Of a DNA stretch of 64,000 nt, positions 56,208 to 64,000 are shown one piece after another. Source of the stretch: Acidobacteriota bacterium (GTDB lineage: Bacteria; Acidobacteriota; Terriglobia; Terriglobales; Acidobacteriaceae); the NCBI GenBank assembly GCA_028872955.1, contig JAGWNX010000002.1, forward strand, positions 39,121-103,120, read 5' to 3'. The translations under genes and the position numbers were made by a program. The notes below the pieces were generated by a model. That model made no database searches. It saw only the letters and a list, made by a program, of their open reading frames with translations, and was not told the DNA's origin. Every line of letters begins with the position of its first letter. Position 1 is the first letter of the stretch.

Positions 56208-58562
56208 ATGACCTTTCGCCTCATGCGGCAACTTGCCACCCTAGCCTTCGTCCTCGCCCTGACTCCTGCTGCTGCCTGGACACAGGCACCACCCCAACGA
56301 TGGCACGCGCTCTGGATCAGTGCGCCGAACGGGCCGGCACGCGACTTTGATGTGCTGTACTTTCGCAAGACACTCACGCTGCAGACGGTGCCGCAACATC
56401 TGGTGGTGCGGGTAAGCGCAGACACGCGCTTTGAGCTGCACGTGAACGGCCAGCGCGCGGGTGCCGGCCCTGCGTTGAGCGACGTACAACACTGGCACTA
56501 CGAGACACTGGACCTGGCTCCGCTGCTGCACACCGGCGACAACTGGATCGCCGCGGAGGTATGGAACTTCGGCACGGCGGCAGCAGTGGCGCAGATGAGT
56601 TCGCAGACGGCGTTCCTGTTGTCGGCAGAGAACGCACAGTTCGCCGCTCTGGACAGCGGCCCCGACTGGCAGGTGGCGCGCGAGCAAGGCCGCTCCGTAG
56701 ACCAGGACCCCCAGGGCAACTACTACGCCGCCGGTGCAGAAGAGGTGATGGACGGCCGCAAGACACGCTGGGACTGGGACACCGCCAAGCCCAACCCCGA
56801 GGGCTGGGCCGCGGCACGCTCGCTGGGCAACGCAGCGCCAGCCGGAGCGCAGGACAGTCCAACGCGCTGGATTCTGGAGCCGGACACCCTGCCGCAGATG
56901 CAATATGAGCCGGTCACGGCAGGGCACGTGGTGCGCGTCGCCGGAGTGCCCGCCGGCACCTCGCTGGATAAGCCGGTGGTGGTTCCGCCGCACACCCACG
57001 CCACCCTGCTGTTGGACCGCGATACGCTCACCACCGCCTTCCCTGCACTGCACCTGCAGGGTGGCAAAGATGCGGCCTTGCGACTGACCTATGCCGAGGC
57101 CCTGTACGACGAGCATGGCCAGAAGGGGAATCGCAACCTGGTGGAAGGTCGACAGATTCACGGCATCCACGACCGCATTCTGGCCGATGGCGAGGACCGC
57201 ACGTATCGCAGCCTGTGGTGGCGCACCTGGCGGTATCTGCAGATTGATGTCGACACCGCCAACGCGCCGCTGACACTGGCCGGATTGACGGCCTACTACA
57301 CCGCCTACCCCTTCCAGCAGGTGGGCAGCTTTGCCAGCAACGACCGCTCGCTTGCCCGCATCTGGCAGGTAGGCTGGCGCACCGCACAACTCTGCGCGCA
57401 CGAGACCTACATGGACACGCCCTACTGGGAGCAGCTGCAGTACGTGGGCGATACCCGCATCCAGGCGATGATCTCCTACGGTGTGACCGGAGACGACCGC
57501 CTGGCGCGGCAGGCCATGCTGGCCTATCGCAACTCGCTGCTGACAGAGGGCATCACACAGAGCCGCTACCCCTCCAACCTGACGCAGGTGATTCCACCGT
57601 TCTCCTTGCTCTGGGTCGGCATGCTGCATGACTTCTACCTCTACCGCGACGACCCGGCCTTCGTGGCCTCGCTGCTGCCCTCCACACGCGGCACGCTGGA
57701 CTGGTTCTCTGCCCGTCAGCGGCCGGATGGGCTGCTGGCTCGCATCGAGTGGTGGCCCTTCCTCGACTGGAGCCCGCCGGTCTACAACGGTGGTGTGCCG
57801 CCGCAGGAGGCCGACGGCGGCTCCTCTGCGCTCACGCTGCAGTACATTGAGGCGCTGCAGAATGCCGCCGAGATGGAAGATCGCTTTGGCGAGCCTGAGC
57901 GCGCCGCACGCTACCGCGAGCACAGCAGGCGTGCCGCAGACGCACTGCTGCGACTGAACTGGGATGCAACCTCCGGCTTGCTGGCCGACACGCCAACGCA
58001 CAAGACCTATAGCCAGCAGGCCAACGCGCTGGCCGTGTTGCTCGACGTCATTCCGCACGATCAGCAGATGGCTGTGATGCGACGCACCATGGCTGCGGAG
58101 CACTCTGCTCTCTCCCCGGCCAGCTACTACTTCCGCTACTACGTCGCGCGCGCGCTGGTGCACGCCGGCCTGGGCGACAAGTACATCGCCGAGTTACAGC
58201 CCTGGCGCGATATGCTGGCCCTGGGCCTCTCCACCTGGGCAGAGAATCCGGAGCCGACCCGCTCCGACTCGCATGCCTGGAGCGCGCATCCGACGCTGGA
58301 CCTGATCGGCATCGTCGCGGGCATCGGCCCCGGCTCTCCCGGCTTCCACACCGTTCGTATTGAGCCGCATCTGGGCCCGCTGCACCAGGCTGCAGCCACC
58401 ATGGCCACGCCGCAGGGCAAGGTGCAGGTGGAGTACACCCAGAGCGATGCCGGCTGGAGCGCAACCATCACCCTGCCGGACCACGTAACCGGCGAGTTGG
58501 TGTGGCGCGGCAACTCCACACCGCTGCACGGCGGCACGCAGACGCTGACCCTGGCGCCATAG
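56208..58562 (+). CDS. Exported GH78-family alpha-L-rhamnosidase
   Basis: GH78 enzymes release alpha-L-rhamnose from pectin side chains or glycosides. A signal (ATLAFVLALTPAAAWTQ) is followed by beta domains with WHALWISAPNGPARDFD and RFELHVNGQRAGAGP. The (alpha/alpha)6 barrel has the ETYMDTPYWEQLQYVGDTR acidic cluster, standing for the DCPxREKLGWTGD motif of classical members. WWPFLDWSP and TRSDSHAWSAHP follow. The C-terminal beta domain ends with SPGFHTVRIEPHLG. At 784 residues it is typical of a two-beta-domain form. SD CCGGAG lies upstream of the ATG. Confidence 0.88.
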   Translation: MTFRLMRQLATLAFVLALTPAAAWTQAPPQRWHALWISAPNGPARDFDVLYFRKTLTLQTVPQHLVVRVSADTRFELHVNGQRAGAGPALSDVQHWHYETLDLAPLLHTGDNWIAAEVWNFGTAAAVAQMSSQTAFLLSAENAQFAALDSGPDWQVAREQGRSVDQDPQGNYYAAGAEEVMDGRKTRWDWDTAKPNPEGWAAARSLGNAAPAGAQDSPTRWILEPDTLPQMQYEPVTAGHVVRVAGVPAGTSLDKPVVVPPHTHATLLLDRDTLTTAFPALHLQGGKDAALRLTYAEALYDEHGQKGNRNLVEGRQIHGIHDRILADGEDRTYRSLWWRTWRYLQIDVDTANAPLTLAGLTAYYTAYPFQQVGSFASNDRSLARIWQVGWRTAQLCAHETYMDTPYWEQLQYVGDTRIQAMISYGVTGDDRLARQAMLAYRNSLLTEGITQSRYPSNLTQVIPPFSLLWVGMLHDFYLYRDDPAFVASLLPSTRGTLDWFSARQRPDGLLARIEWWPFLDWSPPVYNGGVPPQEADGGSSALTLQYIEALQNAAEMEDRFGEPERAARYREHSRRAADALLRLNWDATSGLLADTPTHKTYSQQANALAVLLDVIPHDQQMAVMRRTMAAEHSALSPASYYFRYYVARALVHAGLGDKYIAELQPWRDMLALGLSTWAENPEPTRSDSHAWSAHPTLDLIGIVAGIGPGSPGFHTVRIEPHLGPLHQAAATMATPQGKVQVEYTQSDAGWSATITLPDHVTGELVWRGNSTPLHGGTQTLTLAP

Positions 58563-58587
58563 CCAGCAGCGACCACCAGGACGCTAT

Positions 58588-58634
58588 GAAAAAACGGCCG
58601 GACCACGCAAACCACTGCGGTTGGTCCGGCCGTT
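58588..58634 (-). terminator. Rho-independent terminator of the AlaC-type gene
   Basis: On the minus strand a 13-bp stem (AACGGCCGGACCA with its complement, inner CGCA/TGCG extension) is followed by TTTTTT. It begins 18 bases past the stop codon at 58652. This is the only hairpin in the window with a full U-run. GH78, which converges here, may also use it. Confidence 0.88.
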
Positions 58635-58651
58635 GTTGGGATGATCCCGAG

Positions 58652-59833
58652 TTAGCTGTTGCGAAACATCTGCTTGATGCCGCGCAGCGCCTGACGCGTG
58701 CGCTCTTCGTTCTCGATCAGAGAGAAGCGAACGTGGCCGTCGCCGTACTCTCCAAAGCCGACGCCGGGGCTGACTGCGACCTTCGCCTCTGCGAGCAGCT
58801 TCTTTGAGAACTCGACCGAGCCCAGCGCACGATACTGCTCCGGGACGCGCGCCCAGGCAAACATGGTCGCCTTCGGCAACTCCACGGGCCAGCCCAGCTT
58901 GTTCAGACCGGGCACCAGCACGTCGCGGCGATGCCGGTAGGTCTCGCAGATCTCATGCACGCACTCCTGGGGGCCTTCCAGCGCGGCGATAGAAGCCACC
59001 TGGATGGGCGTGAACGTCCCATAGTCAAAGTAGCTTTTAATGCGGGCCAGAGCAGCGACCAGCTTCTTGTTGCCCACCATGAAGCCGACGCGCCAGCCAG
59101 GCATGTTGTAGCTCTTCGAGAGGGTGAAGAACTCGACGGCGATGTCCTTGGCGCCGGGAACCTCCAGCACGCTGGGGGCGCGGTAGCCGTCAAACACGAT
59201 ATCGGCATAGGCAAGGTCGTGGATGATGTAGATCCCCAGCTCCTTGCACAAGGCCACCACCCGCTCAAAGAACGGCAGCGTGACGCACTGTGCCGTAGGG
59301 TTGGAGGGGAAGTTGAGGATAAGCATCTTCGGCCGCGGCGTCATGCGCGGCAGTTCGTGCTCCAGCTGCGCCAGCAGCGTGCTCTCATCCCCACCCTCGA
59401 ACGGAATGCTCTGAATCTTCGAGCCCGCGATGACGGGACCAAAGATGTGGATCGGGTAGCTTGGGTTGGCCACGGCCACCGTGTCGGCCTCGTCCAGCAT
59501 AGCCAGGCAGAGGTGCGCGATGCCCTCCTTGGAGCCGATGGTCACAATGGCCTCGGACTCGGGATCCAGGTCCACGTCGTAGCGGCTCTTGTACCAGGTG
59601 CAGATGGCCTTGCGCAGACGCGGAATGCCCCGCGACAGCGAGTAGCGGTGCGTGGCCGTCTTCTGCGCGGCCTCGATCAGCTTATCGACAATGTGCTTCG
59701 GCGTTGCGCCATCCGGATTGCCCATTCCGAAGTCAATGATGTCCTCGCCACGCTTGCGCGCTGCAGCCTTCAACTCTCCGGTTATGTTGAACACGTATGC
59801 GGGCAGCCGCTTCAGCCTTCTAAACTCGTCCAT
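58652..59833 (-). CDS. alaC: AlaC-type aminotransferase (class I/II)
   Basis: This PLP enzyme is closest in pattern to AlaC, the glutamate-pyruvate aminotransferase, and to LL-diaminopimelate aminotransferases. RRLKRLPAYVFNITGELKAAA and IDFGMGNPDGATP are typical starts. NPSYPIHIFGPVIAG, LILNFPSNPTAQCV (Asn), IYIIHDLAYADIVFD (Asp, Tyr) and TLSKSYNMPGWRVGF with the PLP Lys follow. Length 393 is normal. AGGAC is just before the ATG. Alanine synthesis is the likely role. Confidence 0.88.
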   Translation of the reverse strand: MDEFRRLKRLPAYVFNITGELKAAARKRGEDIIDFGMGNPDGATPKHIVDKLIEAAQKTATHRYSLSRGIPRLRKAICTWYKSRYDVDLDPESEAIVTIGSKEGIAHLCLAMLDEADTVAVANPSYPIHIFGPVIAGSKIQSIPFEGGDESTLLAQLEHELPRMTPRPKMLILNFPSNPTAQCVTLPFFERVVALCKELGIYIIHDLAYADIVFDGYRAPSVLEVPGAKDIAVEFFTLSKSYNMPGWRVGFMVGNKKLVAALARIKSYFDYGTFTPIQVASIAALEGPQECVHEICETYRHRRDVLVPGLNKLGWPVELPKATMFAWARVPEQYRALGSVEFSKKLLAEAKVAVSPGVGFGEYGDGHVRFSLIENEERTRQALRGIKQMFRNS

Positions 59834-59964
59834 GCCGTCCTACTTTGCTCCAATTCTTTGTACAAACCCTTATTCGAACACGCTCGCTGCCTGTGACAAT
59901 CCCCGCTTCGTAGCAGGGCCGCGCGGCGTATCTCTCTAATCACTGCGAGCCCTGCAGATACTCC

Positions 59965-60474
59965 TCAATTCCGCGCCTGGAAGGGGACCTGCACTGCCAG
60001 TTGCTGCGGCGGATAGCACGACGCGCGATCGCATGCCTGGTAGCGGAGCGTGCCATGCAGTACATGCTCGCCCGCACTGGCCTGCACCGGTAGAGTGATG
60101 CTGAATCTGCCCGCGTAGACGTCCAGCTTCTCCTGCGGGGCAGAGGCGAAGCTGTAAGGCGCGCCAGCGGGATAGGCAGCGGCGCCAGGCTTCACCCCAT
60201 CCGCCGGCTGCAGGCGCAGCTCCGTGGGGATAAGGAACTGCGAACGCGGCGTATGAGAGTTGACGTGGTAGCCGGCGGCGACCTGAAAGCGCAGCGTAAG
60301 CTGCTGCATGCGTCCGGCCAGAATCACCTGGGGCTCGGCCGCGTAGCTTACCCAGGCACCTGCGCGAGCGGTCGGCCCGGGCTCTGGCCCCAGCGGCACG
60401 TCGAGGCTCTGCCCTGTGCTCGGCAACGGCCCTGCCACCATCCACGCCAGCAGCAGGCCGGGCAGCGCCCTCAC
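59965..60474 (-). CDS. Stand-alone DsbD N-terminal (DsbD-alpha-like) domain protein
   Basis: A signal (LPGLLLAWMVAGPLPSTGQ) precedes an immunoglobulin-like domain of about 125 residues. RFQVAAGYHVNSHTP and YQACDRASCYPPQ match the redox domain at the start of DsbD, where the paired cysteines (here CX4C) relay electrons in the periplasm. The membrane and thioredoxin parts of DsbD are absent. The GTG start overlaps the stop of the tlpA-like gene (GTGA), so the two proteins are made together. It is not clear whether it functions as reductant or as a structural adaptor. Confidence 0.8.
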   Translation of the reverse strand: MRALPGLLLAWMVAGPLPSTGQSLDVPLGPEPGPTARAGAWVSYAAEPQVILAGRMQQLTLRFQVAAGYHVNSHTPRSQFLIPTELRLQPADGVKPGAAAYPAGAPYSFASAPQEKLDVYAGRFSITLPVQASAGEHVLHGTLRYQACDRASCYPPQQLAVQVPFQARN

Positions 60475-61148
60475 TGCGCCCCTGCCGCAGACGGCGCAGC
60501 AACTGCCGCCGTGGCGGTGCCACCGGACTGCGCCGGAGTGGCCACTACCTTACGGATGTTTGCCTCAATCTCATCCTTGCCCCCCAGCCCGGCGGTCTGC
60601 TCCACAATCACACCGTTCCGGTCGATGTAGAACGACATGGGCAGCACGTCCACGCCACCATAGGCCGGTGCCACCTTGCCATCGGTCAACAGCACCGGGT
60701 AGGTCACGCCTGCCTGCCGGGCGACCTTGGCAATCTCATCCTTACCGGCGTCGTCCTCGGCGATGCCCAGAATCTCAAAGCCCTGCGGCGCATACTGCGT
60801 GCGGAACTCCTCAAACCACGGCATCTCCAGCTTGCAGGGCGCACACCAGGTGGCCCAGAAGTTGATGAGCAGCGGACGCCCCTTGTACTCGGCCAGCGTG
60901 ACCCGCTTGCCCTCCAGGGTGACCAGCGAGAAGGCCGGCGCGGGCTTGCCCACCAGGCTCGGCAACTGCTCGTCGCCCCCGCCCTGGGCGCTGCCATTGG
61001 AGCCCCCGGGGACCAGATCAATGTGACGCTGGGCCTGTTGCTGCTGCTCCAGACGGCGCTCGCGCAGGTTATGCCAGCCTGCCCACAGCATCAGCGAGAT
61101 TCCGCTGACCATCAACGCAACTACCAGCACCATCCGCTTCACAGCCAC
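60471..61148 (-). CDS. Membrane-anchored TlpA/ResA-type thioredoxin
   Basis: One N-terminal membrane helix (MVLVVALMVSGISLMLWAGW) anchors a periplasmic thioredoxin fold. The active site is NFWATWCAPCKLEMP, and PAFSLVTLEGKRVTLAEYKG, FEILGIAEDD and DVLPMSFYIDRNG with the cis-Pro are typical of TlpA/ResA. These proteins reduce cytochrome c haem-site or other periplasmic disulfides. The GTG at 61148 has GGAGGGATA directly upstream. The C-terminal 25 residues are an Ala-rich tail. It is first in a two-gene redox operon. Confidence 0.9.
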   Translation of the reverse strand: MAVKRMVLVVALMVSGISLMLWAGWHNLRERRLEQQQQAQRHIDLVPGGSNGSAQGGGDEQLPSLVGKPAPAFSLVTLEGKRVTLAEYKGRPLLINFWATWCAPCKLEMPWFEEFRTQYAPQGFEILGIAEDDAGKDEIAKVARQAGVTYPVLLTDGKVAPAYGGVDVLPMSFYIDRNGVIVEQTAGLGGKDEIEANIRKVVATPAQSGGTATAAVAAPSAAGAQ

Positions 61149-61270
61149 TATCCCTCCGGGCCTTGCTGCAACCTCCCCTCTAGTTTACCGCCTTTGCACG
61201 GGCCGCTTCCGCTGCCGAGCGGATATGATGCAGGAAGCATCGCAGCCCTGCCCCAAGGGGATACGCCAAG

Positions 61271-61918
61271 ATGTACACCCCCAAAGACTTCCGCGTAGAC
61301 GACCTCGCCGAGTGCCAGCAGCTGATGGCGCAGTTCCCGTTCGCCACCCTGGTCACCCCTACCCCAGACGGCCTGGTTGCCACGCATCTGCCGCTGTATC
61401 TGGAGCCCCAGCACGGCCCCTGTGGCACGCTTTATGGCCACGTCTCACGGGCTAACCTGCAGTGGCAGCGCAGTGATTCCGAGAGCGAGGCCCTGGCGAT
61501 CTTCGCCGGGCTGGATAGCTACATCTCGCCAAGCTGGTATGCCGCCAAGCAGCAGACTGGCCGCGTAGTGCCGACCTGGAACTACACCGCAGTCCACGTC
61601 TACGGCAAACCGCGCTTCTTCGATGACCCCGCCCAACTACGCACCGTCGTCACCCACCTTACCGAGAGGCATGAGCAAACGATGCCGACTCCGTGGCAGG
61701 TTGCGGATGCACCGGAGAGTTACGTGGAGGCACAGCTGAAGGCGATCATCGGGGTGGAGCTGCCGATCGCTCGCCTGGAGGCCAAGCGCAAGTACAACCA
61801 GAACCGCTCTGCCGAGGACCGCGCAGGCGTGATCGCCGGGTTGCGGGCCAGCGACGACCCGGCCAAGGCCGCAGTCGCAAGCCTGATGCAGCAGCTGGAC
61901 GACCGCCGCCAGCGCTGA
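61271..61918 (+). CDS. PaiB-family FMN-binding protein
   Basis: MYTPKDFRVDDLAECQQLM, FATLVTPTPDGLVATHLPL and LYGHVSRANLQW are the PaiB pattern, a split-barrel flavin/haem-binding fold. SYISPSWYAAKQQTGRVVPTWNY and KYNQNRSAEDRAGVI end the protein. PaiB is annotated as a negative regulator of sporulation and protease genes in Bacillus, but most homologues have no tested role. Length is 215. AAGGGG lies eight bases upstream of the ATG. Confidence 0.88.
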   Translation: MYTPKDFRVDDLAECQQLMAQFPFATLVTPTPDGLVATHLPLYLEPQHGPCGTLYGHVSRANLQWQRSDSESEALAIFAGLDSYISPSWYAAKQQTGRVVPTWNYTAVHVYGKPRFFDDPAQLRTVVTHLTERHEQTMPTPWQVADAPESYVEAQLKAIIGVELPIARLEAKRKYNQNRSAEDRAGVIAGLRASDDPAKAAVASLMQQLDDRRQR

Positions 61919-61977
61919 AGCTACGTCAGCAGCATTTCTTCAGCGTGCTCTGCTAGCATCGTTCTGCCGACACCTGT

Positions 61978-62949
61978 ATGCCGCACGACGCCCCTTCCCA
62001 CTTCGTCCGCATGGAAGCCGCAGCTCTTACCGAGCTGGCGGAGCGCCTTGACACCTCACTGCGAGAGACGTTCGCGGCGGTGATTGACGAGCTGGCGGCA
62101 GCGCCGCGCCCGGTCGTCGTTACCGGCATCGGCAAGAGCGGCATCATTGCCCGCAAGATTGCGGCCACCCTGCGCTCTACCGGAACTCCGGCCCACTTTC
62201 TCCATCCAGCCGAGGCTATCCACGGCGACCTGGGCATGTTGCAGGCAGGCGACGTCGTGCTGGCGCTCTCATACTCGGGCGAGACCGAGGAGCTGGTTCG
62301 CCTGCTGCCGACGCTGCAGCGGCTCAATGTCCGGTTGATCTCACTGTGCGGCGCAACCGCCTCCACGCTGGCGCAGTCCAGCCAATGGGTACTGGATATC
62401 AGCGTCTCTGCCGAGGCTTGCCCGCTGAACCTTGCGCCGACGGCTTCCACAACGGTGATGCTCGGTCTGGGAGATGCGATTGCGCTGGAGCTGAGCCGCC
62501 GCCGCAACTGGAAGCCCGAGGACTTTGCTGACCTGCACCCGGGCGGCAAGCTGGGCAAGCGGCTCTCGCGAGTGCGCGACCTGATCCATACCGGGGACGC
62601 CATTCCGGCCGTGACGGCAACCACCCCCATGCCGCAGGTGATCTATGAGATGTCGCGCAAGAAGCTGGGCATGACCACCGTGCTGGACCCCGCAGGCAAG
62701 CTGCTGGGCATGATCTCTGACGGCGACCTGCGCCGCCTGCTGGAGCGCGACGGCAACCACGCGCTGGACCATACCGCAGGCGAGATTATGAACACGACGC
62801 CGCTGACAGTCTCTCCCGGCACCTTCGCCGCTGCCGCTCTGGCGCTGATGGAGGAACGAAAGATTACGTCGCTGATTGTGACCTCGCCGGAGCAGGACGT
62901 GCTGGGCGTGCTGCACCTGCACGATCTATGGCGTCTGGAACTTCCCTAG
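61978..62949 (+). CDS. kdsD: D-arabinose 5-phosphate isomerase (SIS plus two CBS domains)
   Basis: KdsD makes arabinose 5-phosphate for Kdo of lipopolysaccharide. The SIS domain has VVVTGIGKSGIIARKIAATL, FLHPAEAIHGDLGML, SYSGETEEL and NLAPTASTTVMLGLGDAIA. Two CBS domains follow (about 200-260 and 270-320). ADLHPGGKLGKRL is the family signature between them. At 323 residues it is normal. A TAGCAT lies 19 bases upstream of the ATG. It fits with lptE as evidence of an LPS outer membrane. Confidence 0.93.
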   Translation: MPHDAPSHFVRMEAAALTELAERLDTSLRETFAAVIDELAAAPRPVVVTGIGKSGIIARKIAATLRSTGTPAHFLHPAEAIHGDLGMLQAGDVVLALSYSGETEELVRLLPTLQRLNVRLISLCGATASTLAQSSQWVLDISVSAEACPLNLAPTASTTVMLGLGDAIALELSRRRNWKPEDFADLHPGGKLGKRLSRVRDLIHTGDAIPAVTATTPMPQVIYEMSRKKLGMTTVLDPAGKLLGMISDGDLRRLLERDGNHALDHTAGEIMNTTPLTVSPGTFAAAALALMEERKITSLIVTSPEQDVLGVLHLHDLWRLELP

Positions 62950-63686
62950 GGCAGCAGGTAGCCGGCGCTGGCCGGGGGCTGCATCCGCAGCATACGGTCA
63001 TACGCGCTCTGGACGATGCCATAGCACTCACACGCCAGAGTGCGCAACCGCCGCCGGTCGAGAATCTCAATGCGTCCGCGACTGTAGCCGATGACGCCCT
63101 GCCGTTGCAGCTCTCCGGCGGTCACCGTCACCGTGGAGCGCTGCACGCCGAGCATCTGCCCCAGGAACTCGTGGGTCAGGTAAAGCGCCTCGGACTCAGT
63201 GCGGTCTGCCGAGGCCAGCAGCCAGCGCGCCATGCGCTGCTCCACCGAGTGCATCCGGTTGCACAGTACGGACTGCGAGACCTGCACCATCTGCAGGTAG
63301 GCAAAGGCATGCACCACGCGCTGCAGCATGCCACCACGCAGAAACTGGTCGCGCACGACTGCCGAGCGGATCCGCAGCCCCTCGCCCGCCTCCTGCATCA
63401 TCACCTGGTGTGACATCTGCGGCTGATCCAGCAGCGCGGGCAGACCCGAAAACCCCTCGCGACCGATGATGCCCACTTCCACCATCTCGCCCTTTGCCGT
63501 CGTTGCATCGGTGGAGATGAGGCCGCTGTTGGGGAAGTAGAGGTACTCAATCGGCTGACTCGGCGTAGACAGGGATCTGCCGATCGGCAGGTCTACCGCA
63601 ACCAGGTGCCGCGACAATGCCTCGAATTCGTTCTCTGGGAGGGAAGATAAAACAAGATTCCGCAAATGCGGCAGGTGTTCTTGCAT
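62946..63686 (-). CDS. Crp/Fnr-family transcriptional regulator
   Basis: A cyclic-nucleotide-binding-like beta-barrel (LPIGRSLSTPSQPIEYLYFPNSG, EVGIIGREGFSGLP) is followed by a dimerisation helix and a winged helix. The helix-turn-helix is around LTHEFLGQMLGVQRSTVTVTAGELQRQGVI. There is no cluster of cysteines for an Fe-S cluster, and the Arg and Glu residues that bind cAMP in Crp are not evident, so the ligand is unknown. ATG 63686 is chosen because the 18 residues before it are not conserved-looking. Its upstream region holds several palindromes. Confidence 0.85.
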   Translation of the reverse strand: MQEHLPHLRNLVLSSLPENEFEALSRHLVAVDLPIGRSLSTPSQPIEYLYFPNSGLISTDATTAKGEMVEVGIIGREGFSGLPALLDQPQMSHQVMMQEAGEGLRIRSAVVRDQFLRGGMLQRVVHAFAYLQMVQVSQSVLCNRMHSVEQRMARWLLASADRTESEALYLTHEFLGQMLGVQRSTVTVTAGELQRQGVIGYSRGRIEILDRRRLRTLACECYGIVQSAYDRMLRMQPPASAGYLLP

Positions 63687-63812
63687 ATACGTCGTAGACT
63701 CCAATACTTCTCTGCGGCAAAGCCTTCCGCGTGTCTGCAAAGAGCCGCCACGTTACTCAGAGAACTTCGGGCGGGACGCAACACGTTAACATGCTCGAAT
63801 CTAACGTTTTTT

Positions 63813-63849
63813 ACAGAAAAGTCTGTCGTATGTTCGACATAATCGACAT
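63813..63849. repeat. Operator-like palindromes and direct repeats upstream of the Crp/Fnr gene
   Basis: ACAGA-AAAG-TCTGT (63813-63826) overlaps TGTCG-TATGTT-CGACA (63824-63839). TCGACAT occurs at 63834-63840 and again at 63843-63849. Such overlapping two-fold sites suit a dimeric regulator. Confidence 0.45.
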
Positions 63850-63884
63850 TATTCTGCAGCACGTGAGTACCGAGTGCGATACCT

Positions 63885-63923
63885 CCCGGCTAATTGAGCC
63901 CGAACGAGGAACAATTAGCCGGG
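63885..63923. repeat. 12-bp inverted repeat
   Basis: CCCGGCTAATTG (63885-63896) and its exact complement CAATTAGCCGGG (63912-63923) are separated by 15 bases. No U-run follows on either strand. It may be an operator or a terminator for a transcript entering from the right. Confidence 0.6.
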
Positions 63924-63979
63924 CATCGATCGCAACCGGCGACGTGGCTTGAGATGCCGCCCTCCCCCGCCCTACAGGG

Positions 63980-63990
63980 TAGAATGGAGG
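63980..63990 (+). promoter_or_regulatory. Possible -10 box and ribosome site for a gene beyond the right edge
   Basis: TAGAAT is followed at once by GGAGG. The pair resembles the short-leader signals elsewhere in the window, but the gene itself is not visible. Confidence 0.3.
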
Positions 63991-64000
63991 TTCAATCCCG

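Larger units (their letters stand above)
63687..64000. other. Upstream region of the Crp/Fnr gene, rich in palindromes
   Basis: This 314-base end segment is AT-richer than the rest of the window near 63790-63870. It contains palindromes at 63813-63826 and 63824-63839, two TCGACAT direct repeats nine bases apart, and a 12-bp inverted repeat at 63885-63923. At its right edge TAGAAT (63980-63985) and GGAGG (63986-63990 region) suggest that a plus-strand gene starts just beyond the window. No gene is seen within it. Confidence 0.5.

Noticed and set aside
56241..58163. 640-codon minus-strand frame
   Set aside because: It is a shadow of the GH78 gene in a GC-rich region, with no recognisable domain.

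Overview
The window is chromosomal DNA of high GC content with almost wall-to-wall genes. Gene content points to an acidobacterium of the Terriglobia type. The clues are a fused 3-dehydroquinate dehydratase/shikimate dehydrogenase, an F1-type ATP synthase cluster without the a and c subunit genes, LPS genes (lptE, kdsD) beside menaquinone-type biosynthesis (menG), and many exported glycoside hydrolases. The taxonomic call is an inference from gene content; no rRNA gene is present.

Layout. 0.0-0.3 kb: 5' part of pgeF (minus). 0.6-2.4 kb: fused aroDE with a histone-H1-like tail. 2.5-8.9 kb: ATP synthase operon atpF'-atpF-atpH-atpA-atpG-atpD-atpC (minus) with a good sigma70-type promoter. 9.2-11.1 kb: hfq-hflX. 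11.3-16.5 kb: a DegT aminotransferase, an SH3 lipoprotein, a beta-propeller lipoprotein, an M28 peptidase and a DUF2203 protein coupled to nadA. 18.0-20.3 kb: a tatB-tatC-M28/glutaminyl-cyclase operon. 20.4-24.3 kb: TerC, a PepSY-type membrane protein, a methyltransferase and nadB. 24.4-28.6 kb: aroB-menG, a cation efflux protein and a stand-alone PASTA protein. 28.7-32.7 kb: aroC-def-fmt-rsmB (minus). 32.7-37.5 kb: a YhaM-like exoribonuclease, a SurA-like foldase and an S41 protease. 37.6-39.0 kb: tRNA-Gly(CCC), lrgAB and tRNA-Ala(CGC). 39.1-43.2 kb: fbp with a small coupled gene, ispDF and tilS. 43.4-47.2 kb: ftsH, lptE-holA. 47.3-58.6 kb: a carbohydrate island (GH172, Tat-exported aldo/keto reductase, GH28, DUF1275, GH27, GH130, GH78) with gltX embedded in it. 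58.7-63.7 kb: an AlaC-type aminotransferase, a DsbD-alpha/TlpA redox pair, PaiB, KdsD and a Crp/Fnr regulator.

Most of the window is housekeeping. The shikimate pathway is represented by aroB, aroDE and aroC, NAD synthesis by nadA and nadB, and the MEP isoprenoid pathway by ispD and ispF. Envelope work is represented by LptE, KdsD, the SurA-like foldase, TatBC, FtsH and the S41 protease. The 47-58 kb island reads as an export-based toolkit for pectin-, galactan- or rhamnose-containing glycans; no TonB receptor or sugar transporter lies within it.

The most notable pattern is regulatory. At a dozen unlinked genes on both strands, a TANNNT -10-like hexamer sits only 6-14 bases before the start codon, usually with no Shine-Dalgarno sequence. 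This predicts leaderless or nearly leaderless mRNAs. I did not find a clear candidate for a wholly new multi-gene system. The most unusual proteins are AroDE with its basic tail, the insertion-bearing ATP synthase gamma subunit, the secreted-type b subunit, the SurA-like foldase with a long basic tail, and the three-lobed cation efflux protein.
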